The notes under the pieces were generated by a model that was given only the letters and a program-made list of their open reading frames with translations, ran no database searches and was not told the DNA's origin. Both the position numbers and the translations under genes were made by a program. This document shows positions 61,100-64,000 of a DNA stretch of 64,000 nucleotides, piece by piece (the first letter of the stretch is position 1; every line of letters begins with the position of its first letter). Source of the DNA: Primulina eburnea (Eukaryota > Streptophyta > Magnoliopsida > Lamiales > Gesneriaceae). The DNA lies in assembly GCF_022965805.1 (NCBI RefSeq), contig NC_133110.1:34534317-34598316 (forward strand). Reading direction: 5' to 3'.

Positions 61100-62293
61100 C
61101 TAGTATTTAACTCGTGCGATGCACGGGATGATATTATTAAAATTTTATTATTATAAAAAATAATAGATATTTAAATTGTAAAAAAATAATATAATTATAA
61201 AAAATAAAAATAAAAAATTATTTTTTCGCTAATTTTGAAAAAATTTCTTAAATATAAATGTATGTCGATTAATTGCGTTACCCTAAGGCAATGACATGGT
61301 TCTTATCGTGTTTAAAATATTAATGTCGACCACCAACCTAAATACATATTTAATTCTTTAATTTATGAGAAACTATAGATATTATTATTTTTTAAAATGT
61401 GATAAATAAATATTTTTAAATAAAAATTAATAAAACTAATGAGAAATATTTTTTTCAAATCATATCACAAATTAAATTGATTGATATAATCAATACAAAA
61501 GTTTTAATGTAGTTTATGTTTTTTAATAGATTTTAGTTTCATTTTGAATAAAAAATAATAAAAGACATATAATACATAAATTATATTTGAATAATATAAA
61601 AATGAATTGAATTCAAATTTGAACTAAATAAATTGATATAATCAATACAAACAATAAATGAAATTATCATTTATTGCAGTACACATATTTCAATATTCAT
61701 GATATATCTTTCCTTTTTTAGAAATGAGATTTTGGCGGGAAATTACTATTTTTGGCAAAAACTCTGCTTTTATATATATAGATATAGATATATAGATATA
61801 AATTTTTAACACTCAACCAATTTTATTTTTAAAAAATTTAAATAAACTAATTAAATATTGTATTTCTTTTTAGTAAGTAATTTGAGCAGTAAATTACTTA
61901 AAACAACAAAAATTATTTTTGGATGATTTACCTCATGAGTGATACTGAAAATTGCAATCATTTTTATTTTTAAATTTATTTATACATTTTTTACTTAAAC
62001 TGATTGATATAATTAATGCAAAATTTTTAATATAGTTTACTTTTTCAATATAGTTTAGCTTTAATTTGAGTAAAAAAATTAAAAACATATAATACATAAA
62101 TTACATTTGAAATAATATAAAAATTAATTAAATTCAAAAATAAATTAAATAAATTGATATAATCAATGCAGACAATAATTGAAGCGGTCATTTATTGCAG
62201 TGCACGTATGTCAATATTGATGATAAATCTTTCCTTTTTTAGAAATGATATTTTGGCGAAAATTACTATTTTGGGCAAAAACTCTGCTTTATA

Positions 62294-62324
<31 letters not shown>

Positions 62325-63318
62325 AGATATATAGATATAGATTTTTAACACTCAACTAATTTTATTTTTAGAAAATTTAAATAAACTAATTAAATATTGT
62401 ATTTCTTTTTAGTAAGTAATTTGGACAGTAAATTACTTAAAATAGCAAAAATTATTTTTGGATGATTTACCTAATGAGTGATACTGAACATTGTAATCAT
62501 TTTTATTTTAAATTTATTTATACAGTTTTTACTTAAACTGATTGATATAATTAATGCAAAATTTTTTAATATAATTTACTTTTTCAATATAGTTTAGTTT
62601 TAATTTGAGTAAAAAAATTAAAAACATATAATACATAAATTACATTTGAAATAATATAAAAATTAATTAAATTCAAAATTGAATAAATGAATTGATATAA
62701 TCAATGCAGACAATAATTGAAGCGGTCATTTATTGCAGTGCACATATGTCAATATTGATGATAATTTTTTTCTTTTTTAGAAATGATATTTTGGCGGGAA
62801 ATTACTATTTTTGGCAAAAACTCTGCTTATATATATATAGATATAGATATAGATTTTTAACACTCAAACAATTTTATTTTTAGAAAATTTAAATAAACTA
62901 ATTAAATATTGTATTTCTTTTAGTAAGTAATTTGGGCAGTAAATTACTTAAAATAACAAAAATTATTTTTGGATGATTTAACTCATGAGTGATACTGAAC
63001 ATTGCAATCATTTTTATTTTAAATTTATTTATACAGTTTTTACTTAAATTGATTAATATAATTAATGCAAATTTTTTTAATATAGTTTACTTTTTCAATA
63101 TAGTTTAGTTTTAATTTGAGTAAAAAAATTAAAAATATATAATACATAAATTACATTTGAAATAATATAAAAATTAATTAAATTCGAAATTGAATTAAAT
63201 GAATTGATATAATCAATGTAGACAATAATTGAAGCGGTCATTTATTGCAGTGCACGTATGTCAATATTGATGATAAATTTTTTATTTTTTAGAAATGATA
63301 TTTTGGCGGGAAATTTAT
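61100..63318 (-). mobile_element. minus-strand Helitron with three candidate 5' ends in tandem
   Basis: On the minus strand the 3' end reads CCCGTGCATCGCACGAG (hairpin, 61127-61111), TTAAATA, then CTAG (61103-61100) before T. Helitron 5' ends of the type TCTATAT...AAAGCAGAGTTTTTGCC occur at about 61796, 62341 and 62853. Each is followed by a repeat unit (545 and 512 bp apart). A fourth, partial unit stops at about 63318 within TTTTGGCGGGAAATT. No Rep/helicase gene was seen. Part of the 3' region (about 61160-61460) matches the core of the Mutator-like element at 31915-32230. Confidence 0.8.
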
Positions 63319-63903
63319 TATAGTTTACTCATGTTTACTATTAGTAGGGAAATGTGGAAAAAGTGTTTACAAATACTAATAAAAAGATGTCGTATATTAA
63401 AATAACTAATAAAATTAATCAATGATTAGGTATTAATGGTTGCACTACCTTTGGTTACAAGTACTAGAAAAGAAAAATATTTAAATGGAGTTATTTTTAT
63501 AATGAGTTTCTTAAAAATTTGTAATAATACACATTTTTGTCCTTATTGTTTACCGATTTTCCCATTTCTGTCCCTCTTCATTTTTGACTGCTTAAGTAAT
63601 CCTTCAAGTTTTCAAAATCTTCTCGAATTGATCCATGTCGTTATGTTGAAGTTAAGATTAACGTTGACTCACATCATGTATTCGCTCACATGATCATTTC
63701 TTTGTGAACCCTACTATTCTAACACATATTGCTTTTTTAATAGTCAGTTTGAGTGGGTTTTACTTAAAAATGGGGATCAGTTCTTCAGCTCAAGTGTAAA
63801 ACTTTGATGTTGTGTTTGAATTGAGTCATTTGAAATACACGATTTTCTAATTTATTTCATTGTCAAATAAGATAAATTATGAAATTTTAAATCGATCTTA
63901 TAC
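63319..63903. other. intergenic sequence
   Basis: No gene was recognised; the ORF at 63436-63693 lacks support. It ends at TAC (63901-63903), the possible 3-bp target duplication of the CACTA element. Confidence 0.5.
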
Positions 63904-64000
63904 CACTACAAAAAAACGGTATGATTAGCGACGCTTTCATGAAAAACCGTCGCTCAATTAGCGACGATTTTTATTTTCCGTTGCTATATAGCTACGGTTC
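63904..64000 (+). mobile_element. CACTA (En/Spm) transposon, left end, cut by the window edge
   Basis: The sequence CACTACAAAAAAACGG is the typical plant CACTA terminal inverted repeat. It is followed at once by AGCGACG-type subterminal repeats in both orientations (ATTAGCGACGCTTTC, AACCGTCGCTCAATTAGCGA). Only the first 97 bp are in the window, so size and coding capacity are unknown. Confidence 0.85.

Noticed and set aside
63436..63693. 85-aa plus-strand ORF near the right end
   Set aside because: It has no promoter, no splice support and no recognisable family; AT-rich DNA gives such ORFs by chance.

Overview
The window is nuclear DNA of a flowering plant. Three things show this: AT-rich intergenic sequence, host genes with many GT-AG introns, and dense LTR retrotransposons, Helitrons and MITEs. 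The R1-type resistance genes (late-blight R1A/R1B-like) and the repeat style suggest an asterid eudicot, possibly Lamiales; that placement is inference. No bacterial, organellar or CRISPR features were seen.

Left part (1-14.9 kb), the gene-bearing part. After AT-rich sequence with a 1.9 kb solo LTR (812-2756), three copies of one MITE family and a tRNA-derived SINE, there are three host genes. They are an 8-exon RPN7 gene (26S proteasome lid subunit, + strand, 4665-7497), a 2-exon conserved unknown gene (- strand, 8489-9384), and a 12-exon cytosolic GAPDH gene (+ strand, 10920-13800).

Middle part (15-31.4 kb), a resistance-gene cluster. Copy 1 (14993-15862) is a truncated, frameshifted pseudogene fused tail-to-tail to a broken FAR1/MULE-transposase-like gene. 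That gene is itself split by a young 8.5 kb Ty3/gypsy chromovirus (17279-25750; two 1200-bp LTRs, TSD TCTAG). The gypsy carries an extra coiled-coil ORF upstream of gag. Copy 2 (28668-31346) is an apparently intact 892-codon CC-NB-LRR gene.

Right part (31.4-64 kb), almost all transposons. A Mutator-like non-autonomous element (31550-33060, 9-bp TSD, long TIRs) is followed by R-gene copy 3. Copy 3 has lost its CC-NB-ARC half, and its LRR part is cut in two (35693-36569 and 56085-56331) by a second gypsy (36570-56084, - strand). That gypsy contains a solo LTR in its pol region (40841-43610) and a copia element in one LTR (48456-54861). The copia contains another solo LTR (50920-53024). Every insertion in this three-level nest has a readable 5-bp target duplication, so their order can be reconstructed. 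From 57 kb on, two Helitrons with internal tandem arrays lie in opposite orientation, and the window ends inside the first about 97 bp of a CACTA transposon.

The most unusual signals are: (i) the extra coiled-coil ORF and putative splice sites in the young gypsy; (ii) a spliceable 380-bp intron between gag and protease in the second gypsy; (iii) GC-rich dyad arrays placed inside unrelated LTRs; (iv) serial Helitron 5' ends in tandem; and (v) one GCGACGG subterminal hairpin motif shared by a Mutator-like and a CACTA element.
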